DNA of 64,000 nt from assembly GCA_027023305.1 (NCBI GenBank), contig JALVVR010000048.1, positions 233,579 through 297,578 of the forward strand. The letters run 5' to 3'. Of this stretch, positions 26,271 through 34,651 are shown in pieces. The notes below the pieces were generated by a model. The model had not been told where the DNA came from. It saw only the letters and a program-made list of their open reading frames with translations, and made no database searches. The position numbers and the translations under genes are program-made. This DNA comes from Campylobacterales bacterium (lineage in GTDB: Bacteria > Campylobacterota > Campylobacteria > Campylobacterales > QNZT01). Each line of letters begins with the position of its first letter. Position 1 is the first letter of the stretch.

Positions 26271-27487
26271 ACTGAAACTTCTTTATGGATATTTATCATA
26301 CTTTCAAAAAGACTAAATCTTTGCATAAGTATATCTTTACCTCTACTAGGAGTAGTATTTAACAAAACAAATATTTTATCATTCTCATCACTATAGTGAA
26401 TAAAATCATACTTTCTTATTTGTTTATTACTCTCTTCATTTAAGTACTTATTTTTGATACTTAAAACACTATAAAGTATTTTATTTTGATTTAAACTTTC
26501 AATCAGAAGAATAAGTTGCTCATATGTAACTATATTGGAGTAGTTATGACTCATAAAGTCTTTAACTTTTTTTGTATAAACATTTATATCTATTTGACTC
26601 TCTACATACTTTATATACTCCATAAAATCAAAGTTTTTTGTCAAAAGTAAATCAGCACCTAACTGCTCATAATACTCCTTATCACACTCACGAAAAGAGT
26701 TTTCATTTGTAAAATATATAAGTTTTGCACAACTTGAATGCTCTTTTAATTTTTTTATTTTTGTAGGTTCTAGTTGTTTTTTTGTATTTATTATCAAAAT
26801 ATTTATGTCACTATCTATATTATCAGTGTTAAACTCTATATCTTCATGAGAAAAAATAGACTTATTAGCTTTGATAAAATCATCTTTATCACTTAAAAGA
26901 GAAATCTTTACTTTAGGATTATTTAATGTTTTAAAAAATATTTCTATCTCATTTTGATAACTGTTTTCCTCCATAAATTTTTCACTTTTATAATAAACGT
27001 CACAAATATTTTTTAAAAAGTTATGAAGTAAAAATCCATTTTTTGTTTGTGAATTATATGAAAACACTATCTTTTTGTTGTGATATTGCACCATACTTAT
27101 AAGTGAGACTATAAGATTTTCCACTTGGGATGAGTAAAACTTACCAAAAAACAATTCACTTGAGTTTAAAAAAACAACTTCATAAGAGCTATTATTTATA
27201 ATCTCATGAAGTTCATTACTTATCCCTTTAACTCCATACTCACTAAATTTATCTAACCAACTATTTTTTAAAAACAAAAACTTACTACTCTTTACTACCT
27301 TTTTTGAATCTTTTATATTTGTAGGTAGTTTTTCTAAATCTTCATATACTTTATCAAAGTTATTTGCACTGATACAGATGGACGACTTAGTTTTTAACCG
27401 TTGATTTAACAAAGTAAAAAACTCCATAGCAAAGTAGTTATCACTACAATCTATGGCAAACACTTCACTTTTAAATATACTTTTCAT
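26267..27487 (-). CDS. Putative c-di-GMP receptor (BcsE/PelD-like) of the polysaccharide operon
   Basis: A 406-residue soluble protein without signal peptide. Residues ~1-190 look like a P-loop-less NTPase fold (SYEVVFLNSSELFF, NKKIVFSYN). Residues ~195-300 resemble a response-regulator-like fold ending EYYEQLGADLLLTKNFDFMEYI. Residues ~315-400 look like a degenerate GGDEF domain: R358-K-Y-D361 is an RxxD I-site placed 5 residues before DENDK, where GGDEF normally stands. BcsE has the same order (NTPase-like, REC-like, degenerate GGDEF) and binds c-di-GMP through RxxD; PelD is similar. So this may switch the synthase by c-di-GMP. I infer this from pattern alone. Confidence 0.55.
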   Translation of the reverse strand: MKSIFKSEVFAIDCSDNYFAMEFFTLLNQRLKTKSSICISANNFDKVYEDLEKLPTNIKDSKKVVKSSKFLFLKNSWLDKFSEYGVKGISNELHEIINNSSYEVVFLNSSELFFGKFYSSQVENLIVSLISMVQYHNKKIVFSYNSQTKNGFLLHNFLKNICDVYYKSEKFMEENSYQNEIEIFFKTLNNPKVKISLLSDKDDFIKANKSIFSHEDIEFNTDNIDSDINILIINTKKQLEPTKIKKLKEHSSCAKLIYFTNENSFRECDKEYYEQLGADLLLTKNFDFMEYIKYVESQIDINVYTKKVKDFMSHNYSNIVTYEQLILLIESLNQNKILYSVLSIKNKYLNEESNKQIRKYDFIHYSDENDKIFVLLNTTPSRGKDILMQRFSLFESMINIHKEVSV

Positions 27488-27496
27488 TTATCATTC

Positions 27497-29740
27497 CTAA
27501 TCAAAATCTTGCACAAAATTTAATCCACATGAAGTAGCTTTTTGTGAAGAGTATTTACTTGTTGTTTGTTCACAGTTCAAATTCATCATAAACTCTCTTG
27601 TAAAATTATAATTTCCCTGCAAAGAGTATGAAAAGATTTTCTCTTTACTTTTAAAAGAGTATCCAGGCTTTAATCCCAACTGTAAATTTCCATTTGAAAA
27701 ATCAATACTTGGTTTGTATTCTAAACTTGTTACATCATAAGTTTCTACCGGATTTGAACAACTTTTAAGATTAGAATTATGTTCATAATTTTCACTAAGA
27801 GCTAAAATATGAGCTATATTAGATGATTTTTTGTAAAAAAATGGCAAATACATTTGTGCAAAAATATTATTATTGTTATCATCATAATGGTTAAAATCTA
27901 CTCCAAAATGAGCACTCTGTAGGTTATCTAACAAAACATCATCACTCAAACCAAAGTGAGTTACATTCACTTTATTTTTAACCATACAAGTTTTATAGTT
28001 TAAAAATACACCATTTGTATAAGCGAGTTCTGCCCTTAAAGAATGAATACCAACTGAGCCTTTTAAACTAGCATACGGAGATAAGATACTCAAACTTCCA
28101 ACTTTTGAAAACTCCACTCCAGCACTAAATCTTTTTGAATATGCCTCAAGTGTTACTCCACTACCATTTAAACTATCGACTGAGTCTTTAAAGTTATAAT
28201 TATTAACTTCTATACTTGATCTAATCCCACTACTTAAAGCCAAATTATCAACACCAACTTTATAATTTTGGTATCTTATATCACTATCACTGATACTATT
28301 TATCCCTAAGTATAGATTTTTTTTATTAGTATATTTTCTCTTTTTTAAAGAGTTTGGTTTGTTTGCATAAACTATGTTATTTACACTAAATACATCATTA
28401 AATGCTGGTATTTTATGACTTCCCTCACTAAGATATATATCTTTATATCTAGTTGGTTTTAAAATAGGTTTATTCACAGCCACTAAAAGTGAATCAACAT
28501 AGTGTTGTAAGGTTTGGCTTTTAGCATCTCTTTTGTATGATAATTCTCTAGTTAGTGAAGTAAGAGTAGCTTTAGCTTTTGCCCAGTTTTCATCTGTTTT
28601 TGTCTGCATAAGATTATAAGCATAGTGATACTTTGCATCAAATAAAAGTGAATTTGGATGATTTGCTACTTTAGAAAACTCTACTATTGCATTTTTATAA
28701 TCTTTATTTTTTTCATATATTGATGCTAACTGATACCTAGCTGTATCATCATTTGAAACTAATCTAAGATAATCTTTTAGATAAGGAATTGCTAACTTTT
28801 TATCATCATAAAAATAGTATATATCCCCTATATTTTTTAAAACCTTTACATCATGATAAAGACTGTAATACTTTTTATAACTAGATATTGCTTCTTTATA
28901 TCTTTTTTTGGAAGCTAATATTTGAGCTTTTTGTAAAAGTTCACTCTTTTTCTTATTTTGTTCAATACTAGTAACATTTTTATAAAGAGTTCTTGTTGTT
29001 TGGTTTAAATTTTTTATAGGTTGTATTATATTTTTTGCTTCATTTAGCCTTCCATCCCAATAAAGATTTTGAGCTAAAGCAAGTCTTAATTTATTATTAT
29101 TTGGGTATTTACTCAAAAGAAATTTTAGTTTTGATATTGTTTGATTTTTATTATTAGTTTGATTTAAAGTATATACTAAATTGTCAACACTTTTAGGATC
29201 TTTACCTAAAGAATTTTCATAATTTTTTAATTTTATCTTTGATTTTAACTCTTTTATTTTAGGATTATTTTGGTCTCTCAATTTATTTAGTATAAGCAGG
29301 CTTTTTTTAAACTGTTTCCTTTTATAAAAAATCTTCGCTGCTAAGATGTGAGTATTTGTATATAAATCAACACCATTTTGCAAACACCCAACATAACTAA
29401 CTAAAAACTCTGTATCACCTGAACTATTATATACTTTTAAAAGCTGATTATTCACATCTGCATGAGGCATTGCAGTTTTTTTAGATAGAGTTGATAAAAA
29501 ACTAACTTTTTTGTATAACCTAACAGCTAACTTATCATGATACTTTACTTTTAATATCTCACTTAAATACTTTTTACTAAGAGTATAATTATGCTCTTTT
29601 ATAAAATATTTTGCAAGTAAATACCTATCTCTAATATCACTAGGATTATTTGCCACACAACTTTCTAAATAATTAACATCAATCTCGATAGCTCTTATAG
29701 AGCCTAAAAATACCATTACTATTAATATAAACTTTTTCAT
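27497..29740 (-). CDS. Outer-membrane polysaccharide export protein (TPR plus beta-barrel, PgaA/BcsC-like)
   Basis: A 747-residue protein: signal peptide (about 17 residues), TPR-like helical repeats over residues ~20-430 (for example LAIPYLKDYLRLVSNDDTARYQLASIYEKNKDY, split here as LAIPYLKDYL ... ARYQLASIYEKN), then an amphipathic-strand C-terminal region of ~270 residues ending in a phenylalanine-containing strand, as expected for an outer-membrane barrel. PgaA and BcsC share this plan. It is the first gene of the operon; its ATG lies in a hairpin and has no clear ribosome-binding site. Confidence 0.78.
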   Translation of the reverse strand: MKKFILIVMVFLGSIRAIEIDVNYLESCVANNPSDIRDRYLLAKYFIKEHNYTLSKKYLSEILKVKYHDKLAVRLYKKVSFLSTLSKKTAMPHADVNNQLLKVYNSSGDTEFLVSYVGCLQNGVDLYTNTHILAAKIFYKRKQFKKSLLILNKLRDQNNPKIKELKSKIKLKNYENSLGKDPKSVDNLVYTLNQTNNKNQTISKLKFLLSKYPNNNKLRLALAQNLYWDGRLNEAKNIIQPIKNLNQTTRTLYKNVTSIEQNKKKSELLQKAQILASKKRYKEAISSYKKYYSLYHDVKVLKNIGDIYYFYDDKKLAIPYLKDYLRLVSNDDTARYQLASIYEKNKDYKNAIVEFSKVANHPNSLLFDAKYHYAYNLMQTKTDENWAKAKATLTSLTRELSYKRDAKSQTLQHYVDSLLVAVNKPILKPTRYKDIYLSEGSHKIPAFNDVFSVNNIVYANKPNSLKKRKYTNKKNLYLGINSISDSDIRYQNYKVGVDNLALSSGIRSSIEVNNYNFKDSVDSLNGSGVTLEAYSKRFSAGVEFSKVGSLSILSPYASLKGSVGIHSLRAELAYTNGVFLNYKTCMVKNKVNVTHFGLSDDVLLDNLQSAHFGVDFNHYDDNNNNIFAQMYLPFFYKKSSNIAHILALSENYEHNSNLKSCSNPVETYDVTSLEYKPSIDFSNGNLQLGLKPGYSFKSKEKIFSYSLQGNYNFTREFMMNLNCEQTTSKYSSQKATSCGLNFVQDFD

Positions 29741-29766
29741 AGTAGTAGTATCGGCAACTATGAAAA
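29734..29766 (-). promoter_or_regulatory. Hairpin covering the first start codon of the polysaccharide operon
   Basis: On the minus strand, TTTTCATAGT is followed after 13 bases by its exact complement ACTATGAAAA, a 10-bp perfect stem. The second arm contains the ATG of the outer-membrane protein (29740-29738). No Shine-Dalgarno sequence is obvious in front of it. The folded mRNA would hide the start codon, so opening it by an RNA or protein could control the whole operon. A TATATT lies at 29796-29791 near the end of nfo as a possible promoter. Confidence 0.5.
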
Positions 29767-29776
29767 TTTTTTAAAT

Positions 29777-30619
29777 TTATTTTACAAAAGAATATAGTAG
29801 TTCTATCTCCTTTTTCCAAATACTCTCATCAATAGTTTCTAAAACAAGTGGTATATCGTCCATTCTTGGATCATTTGCCAACCATTTAAAAAAGTCTATC
29901 CCTATCTCACCTTTTCCTAAACTTTGATGTCTATCTTTTTTGGAAGCATAAGGAGTTAAAGAGTCATTTATGTGCATACCTTTTAAATACTCAAATCCTA
30001 CTATATCATCAAACTCTTTCCATGTTCTATCATAACTCTCTTTATCTCTTATATCATATCCAGATACAAACATATGACAAGTATCGATACAAACTCCAAC
30101 ACGACTTTTATCACACGATTTGTTTATCAAGTAAGCTAAATGTTCAAACTTATATCCTAGATTACTTCCCTGCCCTGCTGTATTTTCTATGACAAGTGTT
30201 ACATCTTTTGTAACTTCTAAAGTTTTATTCATGTTCTCTGCAATTAAGTCCAAACTCTCCTCTTCACTTATCTTTTTTAGATGACTTCCTGGATGAAAGT
30301 TTAAAAGCTTCAAACCTAACTGCTCACATCTTTGTACCTCATCTATAAAAGCATTGAGAGATTTTTCTCTTTGCTCTATATCTGGACTACCAAGATTTAT
30401 AAGATAACTATCATGAGGAAGTATCATTTCAGGTTTTATCCCTATATCTGATATATTTGTTTTAAACTTTTCTATCACCTTTTCATCATAAGGTTTTGCT
30501 TTCCACTGTCTTTGATTTTTTACAAAAAGGGCAAAAGCTTTTGCCCCAATCTTTTTAGCATTTAAAGGAGCATTAAAAACTCCACCACTAGCACTTACAT
30601 GAGCTCCAAAATACTTCAT
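29777..30619 (-). CDS. nfo: Endonuclease IV (apurinic/apyrimidinic endonuclease)
   Basis: A 280-residue TIM-barrel endonuclease IV: start [14 protein letters not shown], metal ligands in [37 protein letters not shown] and VLETID, and the DRHQSLGKG loop. It cuts at abasic sites in base-excision repair. It lies 37 bases upstream of the polysaccharide operon on the same strand and 1 base after the small lipoprotein, so read-through into that operon is possible. Confidence 0.95.
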   Translation of the reverse strand: MKYFGAHVSASGGVFNAPLNAKKIGAKAFALFVKNQRQWKAKPYDEKVIEKFKTNISDIGIKPEMILPHDSYLINLGSPDIEQREKSLNAFIDEVQRCEQLGLKLLNFHPGSHLKKISEEESLDLIAENMNKTLEVTKDVTLVIENTAGQGSNLGYKFEHLAYLINKSCDKSRVGVCIDTCHMFVSGYDIRDKESYDRTWKEFDDIVGFEYLKGMHINDSLTPYASKKDRHQSLGKGEIGIDFFKWLANDPRMDDIPLVLETIDESIWKKEIELLYSFVK

Positions 30620-30620
30620 A

Positions 30621-31121
30621 CTATAAATCCTTTAGCTTGATAAGTATTCTGTTAAGTCTATCTTTAAAGTATATAGAGTTTGAAGTTACTCTATAAGTTA
30701 TATCATATTCTGCTGTTTTGATATTTTGAGTAAATCCATCTGCACTCTTTGTTAGATTTTCTGCACCCATGATAGGTTTAGCTGAAAGTATATTTACTAT
30801 GAGTTTATTTGGATAATACTTTGATAAAAAGTTATCATTAAAATACTTTCTATTTGTACATTTATAACCTACACAAACAGAATCACTGTTTTTATAAAAC
30901 TTCATATTTGCCACTGCAACCCCTGTTGAATAAGCTTGTATCTGAATAAGCTTGTCATTACTTTTATAAAATCCAGTATCCGAAAAAGCAAACTTTTTAG
31001 TTTTCATTGTGATTTTTTTACTTTTGTTAACTATCTTAACTGGTTTTTTAGCAAATATACTCTTAGTTGAACATCCAGTTATTAAAAACAAAGCTAATAT
31101 GGAAAAAATTGTTACTTTCAT
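30621..31121 (-). CDS. Hypothetical lipoprotein
   Basis: A 166-residue protein with a lipoprotein signal (lipobox ITGC, C17), a short lysine-rich stretch and a beta-rich body with [15 protein letters not shown] do not recognise the family; the pattern is that of small conserved lipoproteins in Campylobacterota. It precedes nfo by one base and is divergent from tig. Outer-membrane or periplasmic-face anchoring is expected. Confidence 0.65.
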   Translation of the reverse strand: MKVTIFSILALFLITGCSTKSIFAKKPVKIVNKSKKITMKTKKFAFSDTGFYKSNDKLIQIQAYSTGVAVANMKFYKNSDSVCVGYKCTNRKYFNDNFLSKYYPNKLIVNILSAKPIMGAENLTKSADGFTQNIKTAEYDITYRVTSNSIYFKDRLNRILIKLKDL

Positions 31122-31214
31122 GATAAATCCTCTTAAAATTGATAACCATTATACACTTAAAAGCTAAGTTTTGCTAAACTCGCGAAAATTTTAAATACGA
31201 CAAAGGAAAAGTTA

Positions 31215-32519
31215 ATGAACATTACAACAAAGAAGATAGATAGTGCAAATGCACAGATAGATGCCACTATAGACTCTAAAACAATAGAATCAAATGTAGA
31301 AAAATTTGCAAAAGAAGCTGCGAAAAGTATGGATGTACCTGGTTTTAGAAAAGGGAAAGTTCCAGTTGCAGTTGTTAAAAAAAGATATGGGGATAAACTA
31401 GCAGAAGATGCAAAAAATGAAGCTGTTAGAGAAGCTTATACAAAAGGTCTTGAAGAGTTAAAACTAGACCAAAAAACTCTTATCGGAGAGCCAATAGTTG
31501 AAAAATTTGACGAAAAAAATGGGATGATAGAGATAAGCCTAAGTGTTGCTACAAAACCAGAGATAAAACTAGATGGCTATAAAGAGTTAATTCCGGAGAT
31601 TGAAACTCCTGAAATTTCTAAAGATGATGTAAAAGAGAAGATTAACAGTATGCTAAAATCAGTAGCTTCTATGAGTAAAGTAGAAGATAGAGATGAGCTT
31701 CAAAAAGGTGATTTTGCATTGATTGATTTTGAAGGATTTGTTGATGATAAAGCATTTGAAGGTGGAAAAGCTGAGGGGCATCTTTTAGAGATAGGAAGTG
31801 GTAGTTTTATCCCTGGATTTGAAGATGGTATGGTAGGTATGAAAGTTGGAGAAAATAGAGATGTAAAAGTAACTTTCCCAGCAGAATATGGTGCAAAAGA
31901 TTTAGCAGAAAAAGAAGCAGTTTTCAAAGTTACACTTCATGAGATTCAAGAAAAAAAGATTTCTGACGATATAAGTGATGAGACTTTAAAACAACTTCTT
32001 CCAAATGAAGAAAAACCTACTATTGAGATGTTAGAAGAAAGAGTTGAAAAACAACTTTTAGCTGAAAAATTAGCACCTATATATGGTGATGATATCAAGC
32101 CAAAGTATGTTGATGCTCTAGTTGAAAAGTTTGAGATAGATTTACCAAAATCTATAGTAGAACAAGAGATGGATATAGCATTTAGAAGAGTTTTATCTGA
32201 TATGAAAGAAGAAGAGATCAAAAAGTTCTCTGAGGATGAAGAGAGTTATAAAGCTAAAAGAGAAGAGTTTAGGAAAGAAGCAAGTGATAGTGTAAAGATA
32301 ACTTTCCTTGTAGATGAGTTAGCTAAACTTGAAGGTGTTGAGGTAAATGACCAAGAAGTTATGCAAACACTTTACTTTGAAGCTTTACAAATGGGACAAA
32401 ATCCACAAGAGATGTTGAAAAGTTATGAAGATCAAGGATTACTACCAGCTGTTAAGATGGCAATCGTTGAGGACAGATTGTTTAACAAACTTTTTGATGA
32501 AAAAAGAGAGTCAAAATAA
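31215..32519 (+). CDS. tig: Trigger factor
   Basis: A 434-residue trigger factor: N-terminal ribosome-binding domain with FRKGKVP (the ribosome contact loop), a central FKBP-type isomerase domain (GDFALIDFEGFVDDKAFEGG, IPGFEDGMVGMKVGE) and a helical C-terminal chaperone domain. It receives new chains at the ribosome exit. The tig-clpP pairing seen here is common in bacteria. The start is ATG behind AAAGGAAA. Confidence 0.95.
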   Translation: MNITTKKIDSANAQIDATIDSKTIESNVEKFAKEAAKSMDVPGFRKGKVPVAVVKKRYGDKLAEDAKNEAVREAYTKGLEELKLDQKTLIGEPIVEKFDEKNGMIEISLSVATKPEIKLDGYKELIPEIETPEISKDDVKEKINSMLKSVASMSKVEDRDELQKGDFALIDFEGFVDDKAFEGGKAEGHLLEIGSGSFIPGFEDGMVGMKVGENRDVKVTFPAEYGAKDLAEKEAVFKVTLHEIQEKKISDDISDETLKQLLPNEEKPTIEMLEERVEKQLLAEKLAPIYGDDIKPKYVDALVEKFEIDLPKSIVEQEMDIAFRRVLSDMKEEEIKKFSEDEESYKAKREEFRKEASDSVKITFLVDELAKLEGVEVNDQEVMQTLYFEALQMGQNPQEMLKSYEDQGLLPAVKMAIVEDRLFNKLFDEKRESK

Positions 32520-32537
32520 TAAATTAAGGATATTAAA

Positions 32538-33122
32538 TTGAGTTATGTTCCAATAGTAGTAGAAAAAACAGGACGAGGAGAGAGAAGTTATGATATATAC
32601 TCAAGACTTCTAAAAGACAGAATCATCATGCTTAGTGGAGAAGTAAATGATGCTGTTGCTTCAACAGTAGTTGCTCAACTTCTTTTCTTAGAAGCTGAAG
32701 ATCCAGATAAAGATATATTTTTATACATAAACTCTCCAGGTGGTGTTATAACAAGTGGTATGAGTATGTTTGATACCATGAACTACATAAAACCTGATGT
32801 TTGCACTATCTGTATAGGTCAAGCTGCATCTATGGGGGCATTTTTACTAAGTTCTGGAGCAAAAGGAAAGAGATATGCTCTTCCTCATGCTCGTGTTATG
32901 ATACATCAGCCCCTAGGTGGAGCTCAAGGACAAGCAACAGATATACAAATCCAAGCTAAAGAGATACAAAGAATGAAAGATGAATTAAATGGAATCCTTT
33001 CATCTCAAACAGGTCAACCTTTAGAGAAACTTCAAGCTGATACAGAGAGAGACTTTTTTATGAGTGCCAAGGAAGCTATGGAGTATGGACTCATAGATAA
33101 AGTATTAACTAGAAGCTTATAA
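32538..33122 (+). CDS. clpP: ATP-dependent Clp protease proteolytic subunit
   Basis: A 194-residue ClpP: N-terminal [19 protein letters not shown], catalytic serine in [11 protein letters not shown], histidine in [12 protein letters not shown] and aspartate in DTERDFFM. It forms the tetradecameric chamber used with ClpX or ClpA. The start is TTG at 32538, 8 bases after AAGGA; no ATG fits. Confidence 0.96.
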   Translation: MSYVPIVVEKTGRGERSYDIYSRLLKDRIIMLSGEVNDAVASTVVAQLLFLEAEDPDKDIFLYINSPGGVITSGMSMFDTMNYIKPDVCTICIGQAASMGAFLLSSGAKGKRYALPHARVMIHQPLGGAQGQATDIQIQAKEIQRMKDELNGILSSQTGQPLEKLQADTERDFFMSAKEAMEYGLIDKVLTRSL

Positions 33123-33127
33123 GTGTT

Positions 33128-34135
33128 ATGGGACTTTACAAGATAGATAGCTCAGGTAAAGTTCTAAGTGGAACAAAAGAAGAAGAGAAAAAACTAGAAG
33201 TAGGTGGTAAAAACATGGAACAAAAAAAGAAGTTTCAAAACATTAATATTTTTGCTAAACAAGTTTTAGAAAAGATGAAAAAAGATGAAGTTTTACCATC
33301 TCCATCTAACTATCTCAACTACTTTGAAAAGATGTTATTAGAAAAATCTCCTGCTCAAAAAGCCTCTATGGAAGAAGTCTTAAACTTAGAAAATACCCAA
33401 GAGTTAGAAAAAGAGTATATGCAAAAAGTTGATATATACTTAAACAACAGCTATGATAAAACTAAACAACTTTTAGAAGATATAAATACTAGCTATACAA
33501 AGATAAATAAAATAAAATCTTTTATAAAAAACAAAAGTAGTGAACTTAGTAAAAACCCTACTTCTACAAATATAAATGCTTTTGATGCAAAAATATCACA
33601 AGCTTTAAATTCACTAGAGAGTGAACAAAATAAAGTAAAATCAGAGTACCTAGAATTAGCAGAAGTTATGAAAGATTTCAACAAAGAATCTATCTTTGAT
33701 AAAAAATATGGAGTTTATAACAAAAAATATCTTTTTGAAGCTATTCAAAATGAACTTAAAAATCTAAAAAATCTAGAATACACAAATAGTGTTATAGCTT
33801 TTAACATAAACAGTGATGTACTAAAAAATATAAAACTAAACAGTGATAAAGATATCGTTATAAAAACTATTGCTAAAATCATATTAAATCGTTTAAGAAG
33901 AAGTGATGTTTTAGCTCACTATGAAAATGGTATCTTTTTACTACTTTTAAAACATACAAATTATGACAATGCCCAAAAAGCAGTAGATAGCATAAAAAAC
34001 TTTGTGTCATTTTCAAACTTTATTATTGATTCAACTCCTATCCAAGCTCGTATAGATACTTCTATAATAGAAATGAAATCAAACATGAGTGTTGATGAAG
34101 TTATAAGTGATGTTATCAAGGGTCTTATAAAATGA
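33128..34135 (+). CDS. Degenerate GGDEF-domain protein
   Basis: A 335-residue cytoplasmic protein. Residues ~35-185 are helical with coiled-coil character (LEEDINTSYTKINKIKSF-like heptads around 115-185). Residues ~187-330 fit a GGDEF fold (DKKYGVYNKKYLFEAIQ, SVIAFNINSD), with RRSDVLAHYENGIF where RxxD and GGDEF should stand. The I-site R..D is kept but the catalytic GGDEF is replaced by YENGI, so it should bind but not make c-di-GMP. A second start at 33215 (M30) has a good AGGTGG site; the first has none. It lies between clpP and def. Confidence 0.72.
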   Translation: MGLYKIDSSGKVLSGTKEEEKKLEVGGKNMEQKKKFQNINIFAKQVLEKMKKDEVLPSPSNYLNYFEKMLLEKSPAQKASMEEVLNLENTQELEKEYMQKVDIYLNNSYDKTKQLLEDINTSYTKINKIKSFIKNKSSELSKNPTSTNINAFDAKISQALNSLESEQNKVKSEYLELAEVMKDFNKESIFDKKYGVYNKKYLFEAIQNELKNLKNLEYTNSVIAFNINSDVLKNIKLNSDKDIVIKTIAKIILNRLRRSDVLAHYENGIFLLLLKHTNYDNAQKAVDSIKNFVSFSNFIIDSTPIQARIDTSIIEMKSNMSVDEVISDVIKGLIK

Positions 34136-34647
34136 TAAGAGAAATAGTAGTTTATCCAGATAAAAGACTAAAGCTTGTATCAAAAGAGATAAAAGAGTTT
34201 GATGAAAAACTTCATACTCTTTTGGATGATATGTATGAAACTATGATTGCCAAAAATGGTATAGGATTAGCAGCTATTCAGATAGGTATAGATTTACAAG
34301 CTCTTATCATAAACTTAGTTAGAGAAGATGAAGAAAAACAGTTTAAAGAAGACTTGATAGAAGTCATAAACCCAAAAATCTTAGAGATGGATGGGGAAAC
34401 AACCTATCAAGAAGGGTGCCTTAGTGTTCCAGAGTATTATGATGATGTAAAAAGAGCAGAGCATATAAAAGTCAGTTTCTTTGATAGAGAAGGCAAGGAA
34501 CATATAAAAGAGTATGATGGACTTATGGCTATAGCTTTTCAACATGAAACAGATCACTTAAATGGTCATCTTTTTATAGAAAAACTTTCATTTTTAAAAA
34601 GAAAAAAATTTGAAAAAGAGTGGAAAAAAAAGCTAAAAAAGAAGTAG
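34132..34647 (+). CDS. def: Peptide deformylase
   Basis: A 171-residue deformylase with the three motifs GIGLAAIQIG, EGCLSVP and QHETDHLNG (metal ligands Cys and two His). The normal first motif is GxGLAAxQ, matched here. It removes the formyl group from new N-termini and works beside trigger factor on the ribosome. The start overlaps the previous stop by 4 bases. Confidence 0.95.
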   Translation: MIREIVVYPDKRLKLVSKEIKEFDEKLHTLLDDMYETMIAKNGIGLAAIQIGIDLQALIINLVREDEEKQFKEDLIEVINPKILEMDGETTYQEGCLSVPEYYDDVKRAEHIKVSFFDREGKEHIKEYDGLMAIAFQHETDHLNGHLFIEKLSFLKRKKFEKEWKKKLKKK

Positions 34648-34651
34648 TATC

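Noticed and set aside
21683-29740. Canonical bacterial cellulose (bcs) operon
   Set aside because: The GH8 and TPR export protein suggest it, but the synthase has no PilZ domain, BcsB is absent, and a deacetylase is present.
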